From positions 248,001 to 312,000 of the forward strand of contig NZ_JAODOR010000004.1 in the NCBI RefSeq assembly GCF_025398275.1: a stretch of DNA of 64,000 nucleotides. Direction: 5' to 3'. The first letter of the stretch is position 1; each line of letters starts with the position of its first letter. The translations under genes and the position numbers were made by a program. The notes under the pieces are model-generated. The model saw only the letters and a program-made list of their open reading frames with translations, was not told where the DNA came from and ran no database searches. The stretch comes from Microbacterium memoriense (lineage in GTDB: Bacteria > Actinomycetota > Actinomycetes > Actinomycetales > Microbacteriaceae). Shown piece by piece: positions 43,789-52,537 of the stretch.

Positions 43789-44370
43789 TCAGCTCGGGAA
43801 AGCGGTGATGATTCGCTCAGTGGTGCTTCCGACAGGCACCTTCACCGTGTAGGTGCGCACGACTTGGCCCTGCGCATTACGAATCTGAAGCGGCGCCTGA
43901 TAGGTGTACGTCTGGTTGGCGCTGTTGTCAGGCGCTGACGCGGGTGCGCCCACAGGGTTGCCGATGTTCCACTTCGCGAAGGTGGCCCAGTCGGTGCCCA
44001 GGTTGTACTTGTTGATGATGTTCTGCCAATCCTGCGCTTTGCCGGCGGCGATGTGACGCCAGCCATAGCCCGAGTTTCCGCATTCGAGTTTGGCTACTCC
44101 GCTCGGGTTGCGTCGCTGCCAAGTATTCACGCGCTTTGTGGCGGGATCACTTGCTGAGCAGCCTGGTGCAGTGGCGCGGGCAGACACCGACCCCCCAAAC
44201 TCGACGCCGTTCAGCGTCGCCGTGTACTCGCCCTGCGGGTTCGGTGTGACATCACCCGTGGAACTCACTGCGGAGACGGAGTAGGGAGCTGCGGAAGCCG
44301 CAACCGACGGAACCAAGCAAAGCGCTATCGCGACGATACCGGCGGTAATGGATGCGCTACGAATTCTCAA
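43789..44370 (-). CDS. secreted protein with candidate BECR-like nuclease toxin domain
   Basis: The 193-residue protein has a signal peptide (about 1-28, cleavage near ASAAP). The mature part contains an N-terminal strand-rich segment, then a domain starting near ECGNSGYGWRHI (97-107), with DW at 114-115, and ending in ERIITAFPS at the very C-terminus. A GYGxRHI opening and an xIITAFP ending are typical of small toxin domains of the BECR (barnase/EndoU/colicin E5/RelE) group. Two mature cysteines (C71, C97) may form a disulfide. The second histidine often seen in relatives is a lysine here (K111). The start is TTG at 44370. Base composition looks less GC-rich than the neighbours. No secretion machinery is adjacent; Sec export is implied. 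Confidence 0.5.
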   Translation of the reverse strand: MRIRSASITAGIVAIALCLVPSVAASAAPYSVSAVSSTGDVTPNPQGEYTATLNGVEFGGSVSARATAPGCSASDPATKRVNTWQRRNPSGVAKLECGNSGYGWRHIAAGKAQDWQNIINKYNLGTDWATFAKWNIGNPVGAPASAPDNSANQTYTYQAPLQIRNAQGQVVRTYTVKVPVGSTTERIITAFPS

Positions 44371-44615
44371 GAAAGGCCGTCCAATCTAGCTCGCGCTTCG
44401 GGCAACGAGGAGAAACTACCACCGCGCGGTGACCGTCGACGTCATCCGTTGGGAGGACATTCGGGGCCTGAAGCGCTGCCCCACTCTCACGTCGAGTGGG
44501 CAGCGCGGCCGGTCGGCCTGCAGGTCGCCGTAGCCATGCTCTGAAGCATTCACTTCATGGAATAGCGCACCCCTCGATATCGCCTCTCCGCCAGGCCGAC
44601 CCGCAGGGCCGTGGC
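44371..44615. other. gap between the secreted protein gene and map
   Basis: These 245 bases contain no gene. They should hold the promoter of the secreted protein (minus strand) and the map terminator hairpin at 44473-44506. I see no clear -35/-10 pair. Confidence 0.45.
44473..44506 (-). terminator. hairpin downstream of map
   Basis: GCGCTGCCCCACT and AGTGGGCAGCGC pair with one bulge around a nine-base loop, about 110 bases after the map stop on the minus strand. Confidence 0.6.
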
Positions 44616-45398
44616 TTAGTCGACGCCGAGGAACGAGCGATCGGTGAGGATGATCGGTCCGTCCTCCGTGATCGCGATCGTGTGCTCCGAATGCGCGCCA
44701 CGTGAACCGTCGGCACTGCGCAGCGTCCATCCGTCGGCGTCGGTGATGAGCTCGTCGGTCGTCTGCAGGAACCACGGCTCGAGCGCGAGGACGAGCCCCG
44801 CTCGCAGCGGGTAGCCACGACCCGGCTTGCCGTCGTTCGGCACGTGCGGATCGCCGTGCATGACCCGCCCGACGCCGTGCCCGCCGAAGTCGGTGTTGAT
44901 CTCGTAGCCGTCGGCATGCGCGACCTGCGCGGTGGCGAAGGAGATGTCGCCGATGCGGTTGCCGACGACAGCCGCGGAGATCGCCGCGGACAGAGCCCGC
45001 CGCGTCGTGTCGATCAGCGCGAGGTCCTCGTCACGCGGCGTGCCGACGACGAAGGACACCGCCGAATCAGCGACCCACCCGTCCACGGCGACGGCGAAGT
45101 CGAGCGACACGAGGTCACCGTCGCGCAGGTCGTAATCGAACGGGAGGCCGTGCAGGACGGCGTCGTTGACCGACGTGCAGATGACCTTCCCGAAGGGGCT
45201 GGCGCCGAAAGACGGGTGGTAGTCGATGTAGCACGATTCGGCCCCCGCGCGTCGGATCAGTTCGTGTGCGCGGCGGTCGATCGACAGCAGGTTCGTGCCC
45301 ACCGTCGTCTCCGCGCGCAACGTGGCGAGCGTCTCCGCGACGAATCGGCCGACCGGCCGCATCGCATCGATCTCGGCGGGGGTGCGCAGCTCGATCAT
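44616..45398 (-). CDS. map: methionine aminopeptidase, type I
   Basis: The 260-residue metallopeptidase removes initiator methionine. The pita-bread motifs are present: YHPSFGASPFGKVICTSVNDAVLHGLP, the metal ligands D in DLVSLDFA and DGWVADSA, GHGVGRVMHGDPHVPN, and the C-terminal glutamates in LEPWF and SEHTIAI. The start at ATG 45398 has AAAGGAT upstream on the minus strand; longer in-frame extension runs into the divergent gene. The neighbouring insertion separates it from trmD. Confidence 0.94.
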   Translation of the reverse strand: MIELRTPAEIDAMRPVGRFVAETLATLRAETTVGTNLLSIDRRAHELIRRAGAESCYIDYHPSFGASPFGKVICTSVNDAVLHGLPFDYDLRDGDLVSLDFAVAVDGWVADSAVSFVVGTPRDEDLALIDTTRRALSAAISAAVVGNRIGDISFATAQVAHADGYEINTDFGGHGVGRVMHGDPHVPNDGKPGRGYPLRAGLVLALEPWFLQTTDELITDADGWTLRSADGSRGAHSEHTIAITEDGPIILTDRSFLGVD

Positions 45399-45450
45399 CG
45401 TGATCCTTTCCTCAGCCTCCATTGTGTCTGACCGGCGTACGATCAAGGAC

Positions 45451-45945
45451 ATGTGGTTGCGTCGCGCGTTCTTCCAGTGGCTGATCCCGGCCGCCTTCGT
45501 GTTGCCTCTGTGGCTGTTCGTCGGCTGGATCATCTTCGGATCCAGCCCTTGGGCGTTGCTCTGGGTGTTCGTCTCGGTGCCGGTCGTCTTCGTCGGGCAA
45601 CTGGTGCTGGCACTCCTGGTGCGTGCCCGCGGCACGGTCCGCACAGAGCGCGCCGTCTCCTGGACCGACGTCGCCCTGTTCGGATCCTGGCACGCGCTGA
45701 TCATCGCGCTCGGGGTGTTCTCGAACCCGTGGTGGTGGCTCGTCCTCGGAATCACCGTGGCCGTCGGCGTCGCTCTGCTGTGGACGCAACTCTGGGAACT
45801 CTGGCGCGAAGCCAAGCCGGCCGCCGCCCTCCGCCGCACCGCCGAGGGTGTGGCCTACATCCCTGCACCGCGGTCCGAAGCGGCGCAGGGCGGTGTACCG
45901 GAGGTCATCGTGGTCACCGAGCGCCCCGCGCCGCCCGCAGCCTGA
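45451..45945 (+). CDS. small integral membrane protein
   Basis: The 164-residue protein has four predicted membrane segments (FFQWLIPAAFVLPLWLF, ALLWVFVSVPVVFVGQLVLALL, DVALFGSWHALIIALGVF, WWWLVLGITVAVGVALLW), a cytosolic loop with basic residues and a charged C-terminal tail. Homologs are often labelled MFS permease without good reason; it is too short. TACGAT lies seven bases before the ATG, so the leader is at most a base or two. No function can be given. Confidence 0.75.
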   Translation: MWLRRAFFQWLIPAAFVLPLWLFVGWIIFGSSPWALLWVFVSVPVVFVGQLVLALLVRARGTVRTERAVSWTDVALFGSWHALIIALGVFSNPWWWLVLGITVAVGVALLWTQLWELWREAKPAAALRRTAEGVAYIPAPRSEAAQGGVPEVIVVTERPAPPAA

Positions 45946-45962
45946 ACCCACCCGACGCGGGT

Positions 45963-45991
45963 TTGGTGCGTGCCCCCGTCCATGGCAGAAT
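45963..45991 (+). promoter_or_regulatory. promoter of rplS
   Basis: TTGGTG (45963-45968), a 17-base spacer and CAGAAT (45986-45991) preceded by TGG form a good promoter about 130 bases before rplS. A leader of about 125 bases results, containing two copies of TGCGGTCG near its end. Confidence 0.6.
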
Positions 45992-46122
45992 GGACACTTG
46001 TGTCCTGAACCAGCTCTGCCTCAGGGGAGCACGGCAATACGGAAACGTCTGCCTCGGACACACACCACCTTTTCCTCTTACATTTTGCGGTCGACCTGTT
46101 GCGGTCGCAGGAAGTGACGATC

Positions 46123-46470
46123 ATGCAGATCCTCGACTCCGTCGATGCGGCTTCGCTCCGCTCCGACATTCCCGTCTTCGGCCCCGGCGACACCGTCAAG
46201 GTCCACGTCAACATCACCGAGGGAACCCGTTCCCGCGTCCAGGTCTTCCAGGGCGTCGTCATCGGCCGCTCGGGCGATGGTGTCCGCGAGACGTTCTGCG
46301 TCCGCAAGATCAGCTTCCAGGTGGGCGTCGAGCGTACCTTCCCGGTGCACAGCCCGGTGATCGACCACATCGAGGTCGTCACGCGCGGTGACGTGCGTCG
46401 CGCCAAGCTGTACTACCTCCGCGAGCTCCGCGGCAAGAAGGCCAAGATCAAGGAGAAGCGCGACCGCTGA
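46123..46470 (+). CDS. rplS: 50S ribosomal protein L19
   Basis: The 115-residue protein starts [17 protein letters not shown] and has the FxGVVI and [21 protein letters not shown] blocks of L19. The ATG at 46123 has AGGAAG upstream; a start 24 bases earlier would add non-conserved residues. A strong terminator follows, so it is a single-gene unit before lepB. Confidence 0.95.
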   Translation: MQILDSVDAASLRSDIPVFGPGDTVKVHVNITEGTRSRVQVFQGVVIGRSGDGVRETFCVRKISFQVGVERTFPVHSPVIDHIEVVTRGDVRRAKLYYLRELRGKKAKIKEKRDR

Positions 46471-46484
46471 GTCGCTTTTCTGAC

Positions 46485-46522
46485 ACGACGGATGCCCCGG
46501 AATCACCCGGGGCATCCGTCGT
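46485..46522 (+). terminator. intrinsic terminator after rplS
   Basis: Sixteen-base arms ACGACGGATGCCCCGG and CCGGGGCATCCGTCGT pair perfectly around AATCAC, followed by TT. Confidence 0.9.
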
Positions 46523-46629
46523 TTGTCGCGGCGACGGCAGTGCCGTGCCGTGCGCGCGAGGGCGCGTCGTATGTGCGACGCTTGACAGCGGTGATCCGAT
46601 GCGCGGATCGACCCACCAGAAGGACACGA

Positions 46630-47367
46630 ATGACCTCCGAGACCACCGTCACCACGGGCGGCGCGCGGCGTGAGTCCCGACGACGCGGTGTGTGGCCACT
46701 CGTGCGCGACATCCTGGTGATCCTGGTCGTCGCAGTCCTCGTTTCCTTCCTCATCAAGACGTTCCTGGTGCGCTCGTTCTACATTCCCTCCGGGTCGATG
46801 GAGCAGACACTGCAGGTGAAGGACCGCATCCTCGTCGATGAACTGACCCCGCGGTTCGGCGGCTACGACCGCGGCGACATCGTGGTCTTCCGCGATCCGG
46901 GTGGCTGGCTGCCGGTCGAGTCGGTACCCGAGCAGAGCCTCCCGGTGCAGGCCGTGGACTGGCTCCTGTCGGTCGTCGGCATCTCTGCGCCGGACAGCAA
47001 GGATCACTTGATCAAGCGCATCATCGGTGTCGGCGGCGATCACGTCGTGTGCTGCAACCCCCTGGGTCAGATCACCGTGGACGGCACGCCGATCGACGAG
47101 ACGCCCTACCTCGATCTCGCCGACGGGCAGACGGCCCCCGAAGTCGTGTCCTTCGACGTCACCGTTCCGGAGGGCTCGTTGTGGGTTCTCGGTGACAACC
47201 GTGATCACTCGCGCGACTCGCGCTACAACGTGGACCAGCCCTCGCAGGGCTTCGTTCCGATCGACAATGTCGTCGGACGAGCGTTCCTGATCACCTGGCC
47301 GCTCCCGAGATTCGGCGCGCTCGACTTCCATCACGACGTCTTCGACGGGATCCCGGACGCTCGATGA
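46630..47367 (+). CDS. lepB: signal peptidase I
   Basis: The 245-residue membrane serine protease cleaves Sec signal peptides. A single N-terminal membrane anchor (about 26-46) precedes the catalytic serine S56 in YIPSGSM and the general-base lysine K129 in DHLIKRIIGVGGD. GDNRDHSRDSR marks the C-terminal box. AGAAGGA at 46618-46624 supports ATG 46630. rnhB overlaps by four bases. It would process the secreted proteins in this window. Confidence 0.95.
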   Translation: MTSETTVTTGGARRESRRRGVWPLVRDILVILVVAVLVSFLIKTFLVRSFYIPSGSMEQTLQVKDRILVDELTPRFGGYDRGDIVVFRDPGGWLPVESVPEQSLPVQAVDWLLSVVGISAPDSKDHLIKRIIGVGGDHVVCCNPLGQITVDGTPIDETPYLDLADGQTAPEVVSFDVTVPEGSLWVLGDNRDHSRDSRYNVDQPSQGFVPIDNVVGRAFLITWPLPRFGALDFHHDVFDGIPDAR

Positions 47368-48023
47368 CGGTCGTGAGCCCGCGGCTGACTGTCGAGCGTC
47401 GCCTCCTGCGTGAGCACGCGCTGATCATCGCGTGCGATGAGGTCGGTCGCGGTGCGCTGGCCGGTCCGGTCGCGGTGGGTGCCGTCGTGATGGATGCCGC
47501 GGGTGCGCGGCGCCGGATCCCCGAGGGCCTGCGGGATTCGAAACTGGTCGCCGAGCACCACCGGCCCGCGGTCGCGGAACGCGCCGCCCGGTGGGTACAG
47601 GCATCCAGCGTCGGATGGGCAACCGCAGCGGAGATCGACCACGTCGGGATCATCCGCGCGCTGGGTCTCGCCGCGCTTCGCGCGATCGCGGATCTCCGGG
47701 CGTTCGGTGTGGATCCCGAGGAGGGCATCGTGATCCTGGACGGCAATCACGACTACATCACGCCGGCTGGCGGTGCCGATCTGCGCGTGCAGCCGATCAT
47801 CAAGGCCGATCGTGATTGCGCGTCCGCGGCCGCGGCGTCCGTCCTCGCCAAAGTCGCGCGCGACGATCTGATGGTCGCCCTGCACGACGAGCAGCCCGTC
47901 TACGCGTGGGCGCGCAACAAGGGATACGCGAGCATGATGCACCGCGAAGCGATCCGCGCCCACGGTTTGAGCCCTCATCACCGATCCTCGTGGGCGATCG
48001 CCGATGCTCCGACGTTGTTCTGA
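47364..48023 (+). CDS. rnhB: ribonuclease HII
   Basis: The 219-residue enzyme cuts RNA in RNA-DNA hybrids and at single ribonucleotides. The catalytic acidic residues are D25/E26 in CDEVGRG, then the aspartates in VILDGNHD and KADRDCASAAAASVLAKV. It starts in the lepB stop (ATGA) in the conserved lepB-rnhB-DUF2469 order. Confidence 0.95.
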   Translation: MTVVSPRLTVERRLLREHALIIACDEVGRGALAGPVAVGAVVMDAAGARRRIPEGLRDSKLVAEHHRPAVAERAARWVQASSVGWATAAEIDHVGIIRALGLAALRAIADLRAFGVDPEEGIVILDGNHDYITPAGGADLRVQPIIKADRDCASAAAASVLAKVARDDLMVALHDEQPVYAWARNKGYASMMHREAIRAHGLSPHHRSSWAIADAPTLF

Positions 48024-48050
48024 CTCAGCGACATCTAGACTGGAAGCACC

Positions 48051-48374
48051 ATGGACGACGAAGTATTCGAGGACTACGACCGCGAGCTGGAACTGGCGCT
48101 GTACAAGGAGTACCGCGACGTCGTTTCGCAGTTTCAGTATGTGATCGAGACCGAACGTCGGTTCTACCTCGCCAACGATGTGAACGTCGTCCGGCGTGAT
48201 ACCGAGCACGACTTCTACTTCGAGATCTCGATGACCGACGTCTGGGTCTGGGACATCTACCGGGCGGACCGGTTTGTGAAGTCCGTCCGCGTGCTGACGT
48301 TCAAAGATGTGAACGTCGAAGAGCTTCAGCGCCGCGACTTCCAGATTCCCGACGAGCTTTCCCTCGATTCCTGA
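48051..48374 (+). CDS. DUF2469 family protein
   Basis: The 107-residue actinobacteria-specific protein starts MDDEVFEDYDRELELALYKEYRDV, the typical DUF2469 N-terminus, and contains the FYFEISMTDVWVWDIYRADRFVKSV core. It is nearly always beside rnhB. The function is unknown. TAGACT lies nine bases before the ATG with an A at the seventh base, so an almost leaderless transcript is predicted. Confidence 0.9.
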   Translation: MDDEVFEDYDRELELALYKEYRDVVSQFQYVIETERRFYLANDVNVVRRDTEHDFYFEISMTDVWVWDIYRADRFVKSVRVLTFKDVNVEELQRRDFQIPDELSLDS

Positions 48375-48477
48375 TGTGAGCCTCATCGCCTCCTCCCCAG
48401 GCGGCTGATCGGCGCGACTGTCCACGGATCGTCGTCGCACCGCAATCTGCGGGCTTCGACGCGGGCACCATGCCGTC

Positions 48478-48840
48478 ATGGCACAAAAGGACGAGCGGGG
48501 GCGCGCGGGCGAGCAACGCGCGGCGCGACATCTTCAGGAACAGGGATTCACGGTCCTCGACCGCAACTGGCGCTGCGCGGTGGGCGAACTCGACATCGTC
48601 GCGACCGACGGGCGCCACCTGGTTGTCGTCGAAGTCAAGACGCGCCGCACCGAGTGGTTCGGCCACCCGTTCGACGCGGTCGACAAACGCAAGCGTGACC
48701 GTCTGTGGCGGGTCGCCTGCGCGTGGGTGACGGCTCATCCCGATCTCGTGCAGCGACGCCGGCTACGGCTCGATGTGATCGGCATCACGGGTGAGGACCC
48801 TGCGACGGCGGTCTTGGAACACCTGGTGGACCTGCGATGA
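48478..48840 (+). CDS. YraN family (UPF0102) endonuclease-like protein
   Basis: The 120-residue protein has the restriction-nuclease-like core of UPF0102: GERGRAGEQRAARHL, NWRCAVGELDIVATDG and VVVEVKTRRT (the D...ExK pattern). Its biological role is unsettled. It overlaps comM by four bases and begins the yraN-comM-dprA group tied to DNA uptake and processing. Confidence 0.9.
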   Translation: MAQKDERGRAGEQRAARHLQEQGFTVLDRNWRCAVGELDIVATDGRHLVVVEVKTRRTEWFGHPFDAVDKRKRDRLWRVACAWVTAHPDLVQRRRLRLDVIGITGEDPATAVLEHLVDLR

Positions 48841-50369
48841 CCCTCGGACGCACCTGGGGCGTTGTCCTGACCGGGCTCAGCGGTGACCTCGTCGAGGTCG
48901 AGGCCGACCTGTCGAACCAGGTTCCGGGGTTCCAGATCATCGGCCTCGCCGACAAGGCGATCGGCGAGGCGCATCAGCGCGTCTACAACGCCTGCGCGAA
49001 CAGTGCTCTCCCGTTGCCGCGGCGCAAGCTCACGGTGAATCTGTCACCGGCGAGTCTGCCGAAGCAGGGGTCGGGGCTGGATGTCGCCATCGCGATCGCG
49101 GCGATCGCGACCGAGCAGGCGATGGACGCGGCTTCGCTCGCGTCGACGGTGCACATCGGCGAACTCGGATTGGACGGGCGTCTGCGTCCGGTTCCCGGCG
49201 TGTTGCCCGCGGTGCTCGCCGCCGCTCGGGCGGGAATCACGCGCGTCGTCGTCCCGGCAGCCAACCGCACGGAGGCCGAGCTGGTGTCGGGAGTGGAGGT
49301 GACCGGCGCCGTCGATCTTCGCGACGTCGCCCGCCACCACGGACTGGACGTCGAGGACGCCGGACTCGATCCGGTGCCGATTGCCGTGGCCGCAACCTTC
49401 GCAGCGCCGGAGCGGGTGGATCTCGCCGACGTGATCGGGCAACAAGACGCCGTCGATGCTCTGATCGTTGCCGCCGCCGGCGGCCACCACGTCTTGATGA
49501 GTGGTCCGCCGGGGGCAGGCAAGACGATGCTCGCGCGACGACTGCCCGGCATCCTCCCCGACCTCGACGACGCCGCAGCACTTCAGACGGCCTCGTTGCG
49601 CTCGCTCGCCGGTTTGCCGGTGCCCGCGCTCAGCCGGACACCGCCCTTCGAAGCGCCGCACCACTCGGCCAGCGTGGCGGCGCTCGTCGGTGGTGGAAGC
49701 CGCACCGTGCGCCCCGGTGCGATCGCGCGTGCGAGCGGCGGTGTGCTCTTCCTGGATGAAGCAGGCGAGTACAGCGGTCAGGCATTGGACGCGTTGCGCC
49801 AACCGTTGGAGAGCGGCGCCATCGAGATCCATCGGGCGGGCTTCCGCGCGAGCTTCCCCGCGAGGTTCCAGCTCATCCTGGCCACCAATCCCTGTCCGTG
49901 CGGAAACTACGGTGTCCCGGGCGGCGCGTGCGTGTGTCCGTCGCTCGCGATCCGTCGGTACCTCGGCAAGCTGTCCGGGCCGCTGCTCGACAGGATCGAC
50001 ATCGAACTCTCCCTGCAACGGGTCGCGGTGGCTCGCCGCCCCGACGCCGACACGGCGGTCCTCACGACGGCGGTCGCCCGGGAGCGCGTCGCGCACGCCA
50101 GGGAACGGGCGCAGTCGAGGTTGCGCGGTACTCCGTGGCGGATGAACGCGCAGGTGTCGGGATCGTGGCTCCGCACCGGACCGATGGCGCCGGAACCGTC
50201 CATCCGTCGACCGTTGGATGCGGCCCTGCACCGCGGCTCGTTGACGCTGCGCGGCTACGACCGTGTGCTGCGGGTGGCGTGGAGCATTGTCGATTTGGCC
50301 GGGCGAGAGCGGCTGTCGGTCGCCGATATCGGTCGGGCGCTGTATCTGAAGAAGGGAGCTCTCGCATGA
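48837..50369 (+). CDS. comM: ComM/YifB-family Mg-chelatase-like AAA ATPase
   Basis: The 510-residue protein has an N-terminal Lon-protease-like S5 fold (VEADLSNQVPGFQIIGLADKA... SGLDVAIAIA), a AAA core with Walker A GPPGAGKTM near residue 223, Walker B GGVLFLDEAGEY and a C-terminal zinc-type CPCGNYG element. In competent bacteria ComM is a hexameric helicase for branch migration during transformation. It sits between yraN and dprA with coupled starts, which supports a DNA-integration role. Confidence 0.92.
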   Translation: MTLGRTWGVVLTGLSGDLVEVEADLSNQVPGFQIIGLADKAIGEAHQRVYNACANSALPLPRRKLTVNLSPASLPKQGSGLDVAIAIAAIATEQAMDAASLASTVHIGELGLDGRLRPVPGVLPAVLAAARAGITRVVVPAANRTEAELVSGVEVTGAVDLRDVARHHGLDVEDAGLDPVPIAVAATFAAPERVDLADVIGQQDAVDALIVAAAGGHHVLMSGPPGAGKTMLARRLPGILPDLDDAAALQTASLRSLAGLPVPALSRTPPFEAPHHSASVAALVGGGSRTVRPGAIARASGGVLFLDEAGEYSGQALDALRQPLESGAIEIHRAGFRASFPARFQLILATNPCPCGNYGVPGGACVCPSLAIRRYLGKLSGPLLDRIDIELSLQRVAVARRPDADTAVLTTAVARERVAHARERAQSRLRGTPWRMNAQVSGSWLRTGPMAPEPSIRRPLDAALHRGSLTLRGYDRVLRVAWSIVDLAGRERLSVADIGRALYLKKGALA

Positions 50370-51565
50370 ACGCCGTCGTGCCGGGACCGGAGACGGCGCG
50401 TGCTGCGTTGGAGGGCCTGGTCAGCCCCCGTGATGATGCCGGAGTGGTGACGTCCTACGCGCGTGCGGTCTGGTCGACCCTCACCGAACCCGGCGATGGG
50501 GTGGCTGGCGCACTCGTGGCAGCCTTCGGCGCGGTGCCTGCTCTCGAGATCGCGCTCGGCGGTACCGGCGATGATGTGGACACCGCGGAACGTGCCGGCC
50601 TCACTCCGGCCGCGTTGTGCGCCGGGCGTGCACGCTGGCTCCCACGACGCGAGGACATCGGACACACCCTGGCGGCGGCGCGGCGTGCGGGCGTTCGGCT
50701 CCTCGCCCCGGAAGACGTCGCGTGGCCGACGCGACTCGGCGATCTGGGCCTCCACGCGCCGCTGTGCTTGTGGACTCTCGGCGACGCCGCGCAACTGAGT
50801 CCGCAGCTCGGCGTCGCGCTCGTCGGCGCACGCGCGGCATCTGCGTATGGAGAGCATGTCGCGACCGAATTGGCAGCCGAGTCTGCCGCATCCGGGATCG
50901 CCGTCTTCTCCGGCGCCGCCTACGGGATCGACGGTGCCGCACACCGCGGCGCGCTGTCGGCGGAAGGCTCGACGATCGCGGTACTCGCCGGAGGCGTGGA
51001 CCGCCCCTACCCGGCCGGTCATCGAGATCTCATCGACCGAGTGGCTTCGCGCGGAGTCGTCGTCGCCGAAGTGCCGTGTGGATCGTCGCCGACCAAATGG
51101 CGCTTCCTCGCGCGCAACCGACTCATCGCTGCACTGTCCGACGCCACGGTGGTCGTCGAGGCGGCCTGGCGCTCCGGTGCGCTGAACACAGCCCACCACG
51201 CCGCCGAGCTCGGGCGCCCCCTCGGCGCGGTCCCCGGCGCGGTCACCAGCGCGGCGTCGGCGGGTTGCCACCGATTGCTCCGCGAGGTGGATGCCGTCTG
51301 CATCACCGGCGCCACGGATGTGCGTGAACTCCTCGGACTCGGTGGTGCCGGAGCGGACGACGGCGGCCTCTTCGAGGCAGGCGAGTACACGGGGGAGCGG
51401 ACCCGCATCCTCGACGCCGTGACGTCTCGCTCGGTGCGGAGCACCGAGGAGGTCGCCCGGCGCAGTGGCATGTCGACAGCTGATGCGGCGGCGCTGCTGG
51501 GTTTGTTCGAACTCGAAGGAATCGTCATGCGCCGAGACGAGGGGTGGTGTCGCGGTGCCTCGTGA
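50366..51565 (+). CDS. dprA: DNA-processing protein DprA
   Basis: The 399-residue protein has an N-terminal helical domain, a Rossmann fold with [31 protein letters not shown] and [11 protein letters not shown], and a C-terminal winged-helix ([21 protein letters not shown]). DprA loads RecA on incoming single strands. The ATG at 50366 overlaps the comM stop. Length is full. Whether the strain is naturally competent cannot be told from this window. Confidence 0.93.
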   Translation: MNAVVPGPETARAALEGLVSPRDDAGVVTSYARAVWSTLTEPGDGVAGALVAAFGAVPALEIALGGTGDDVDTAERAGLTPAALCAGRARWLPRREDIGHTLAAARRAGVRLLAPEDVAWPTRLGDLGLHAPLCLWTLGDAAQLSPQLGVALVGARAASAYGEHVATELAAESAASGIAVFSGAAYGIDGAAHRGALSAEGSTIAVLAGGVDRPYPAGHRDLIDRVASRGVVVAEVPCGSSPTKWRFLARNRLIAALSDATVVVEAAWRSGALNTAHHAAELGRPLGAVPGAVTSAASAGCHRLLREVDAVCITGATDVRELLGLGGAGADDGGLFEAGEYTGERTRILDAVTSRSVRSTEEVARRSGMSTADAAALLGLFELEGIVMRRDEGWCRGAS

Positions 51566-51612
51566 CGGTGTGGCCGACGCCGACCTGCCGGAGAGCCAGG
51601 CATGCTGGAGTC

Positions 51613-52512
51613 ATGCGGATCTCCGAAGGTGCCGATGCGTGGGCGCACGAGCTCGCGCACGTGCGCCGCCTGTCGCCCGCGACTGTCCGCGCGTATCGCA
51701 GCGACCTGCGCGATCTCGCCGACGCGCTCGGTGATCCCGCCCTGCGTGATGTCGACCTGGAGATGCTGCGGGAGTGGCTGTGGCGCGCGACCCAGCGCGG
51801 CGATGCCCGTTCGACCCTCGCGCGGCGCGCGGCTTCCGTTCGCGGGCTGTTCGCCTGGGCGGCGGATGAGAGCATCGTGCCGTTCGATCCGAGCCTGCGC
51901 TTGGTGGCGCCGAAACGGGGTCGTACGTTGCCGACGGTGACGACGGCGACGGCGATGAGCAGGGTGCTCGACGACGCACGCGAGCGCGCGGCGGACGGCG
52001 ACCCGCTCGCGCTCCGGGATGCGGCCCTGTTGGAAGTGCTCTACGCCGCGGCATTGCGCGTCTCGGAAGTGTGCGGCACCGACCTCGACGATCTCGATGC
52101 TGAGCGCCGCACCGTCCGCGTGCTCGGCAAGGGCGGCAAGGAACGGGTCGTCCCCTTCGGGCTTCCGGCGGCCGAGGCACTCGAGTCGTACCTCGTCCGT
52201 GGCCGCCCCGCACTCGTCGGGCGCGGCTCGGGAACCGCCGCGCTGTTCCTGGGCGTCCGTGGCGGTCGACTCGGGGCGAGATCGGCGTACGACATCGTCT
52301 CGCGTACGGTGGCGCCGGCGATCGGGGCGACGGCGATCGGCCCGCACGCCCTCCGGCATTCGGCGGCGACCCACCTGCTCGACGGCGGGGCAGACCTGCG
52401 CACCGTGCAAGAAATGCTCGGTCATGCGAGCCTCGGGACCACGCAGATCTACACGCACGTATCCGCCGAGAAACTGACGGCGACGTATCGACTGGCGCAT
52501 CCGCGCGCGTGA
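51613..52512 (+). CDS. xerC: tyrosine recombinase XerC
   Basis: The 299-residue integrase-family enzyme has the N-terminal SAM-like core-binding domain and a catalytic domain with [12 protein letters not shown] (first Arg), KGGKERVVP (Lys), [12 protein letters not shown] (His/Arg) and [13 protein letters not shown] (His and nucleophile Tyr). Its place after dprA matches chromosomal XerC, which resolves dimers with XerD, rather than a phage integrase. The ATG at 51613 follows CATGCT by six bases, a one-base variant of the leaderless pattern. Confidence 0.9.
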   Translation: MRISEGADAWAHELAHVRRLSPATVRAYRSDLRDLADALGDPALRDVDLEMLREWLWRATQRGDARSTLARRAASVRGLFAWAADESIVPFDPSLRLVAPKRGRTLPTVTTATAMSRVLDDARERAADGDPLALRDAALLEVLYAAALRVSEVCGTDLDDLDAERRTVRVLGKGGKERVVPFGLPAAEALESYLVRGRPALVGRGSGTAALFLGVRGGRLGARSAYDIVSRTVAPAIGATAIGPHALRHSAATHLLDGGADLRTVQEMLGHASLGTTQIYTHVSAEKLTATYRLAHPRA

Positions 52513-52537
52513 GAGCGGCGGCCGATAGCCTGGCGTG

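Noticed and set aside
51613..52512. xerC as a phage or island integrase with attachment sites
   Set aside because: The gene follows yraN-comM-dprA in a conserved chromosomal order, and no tRNA or direct repeat flanks it.
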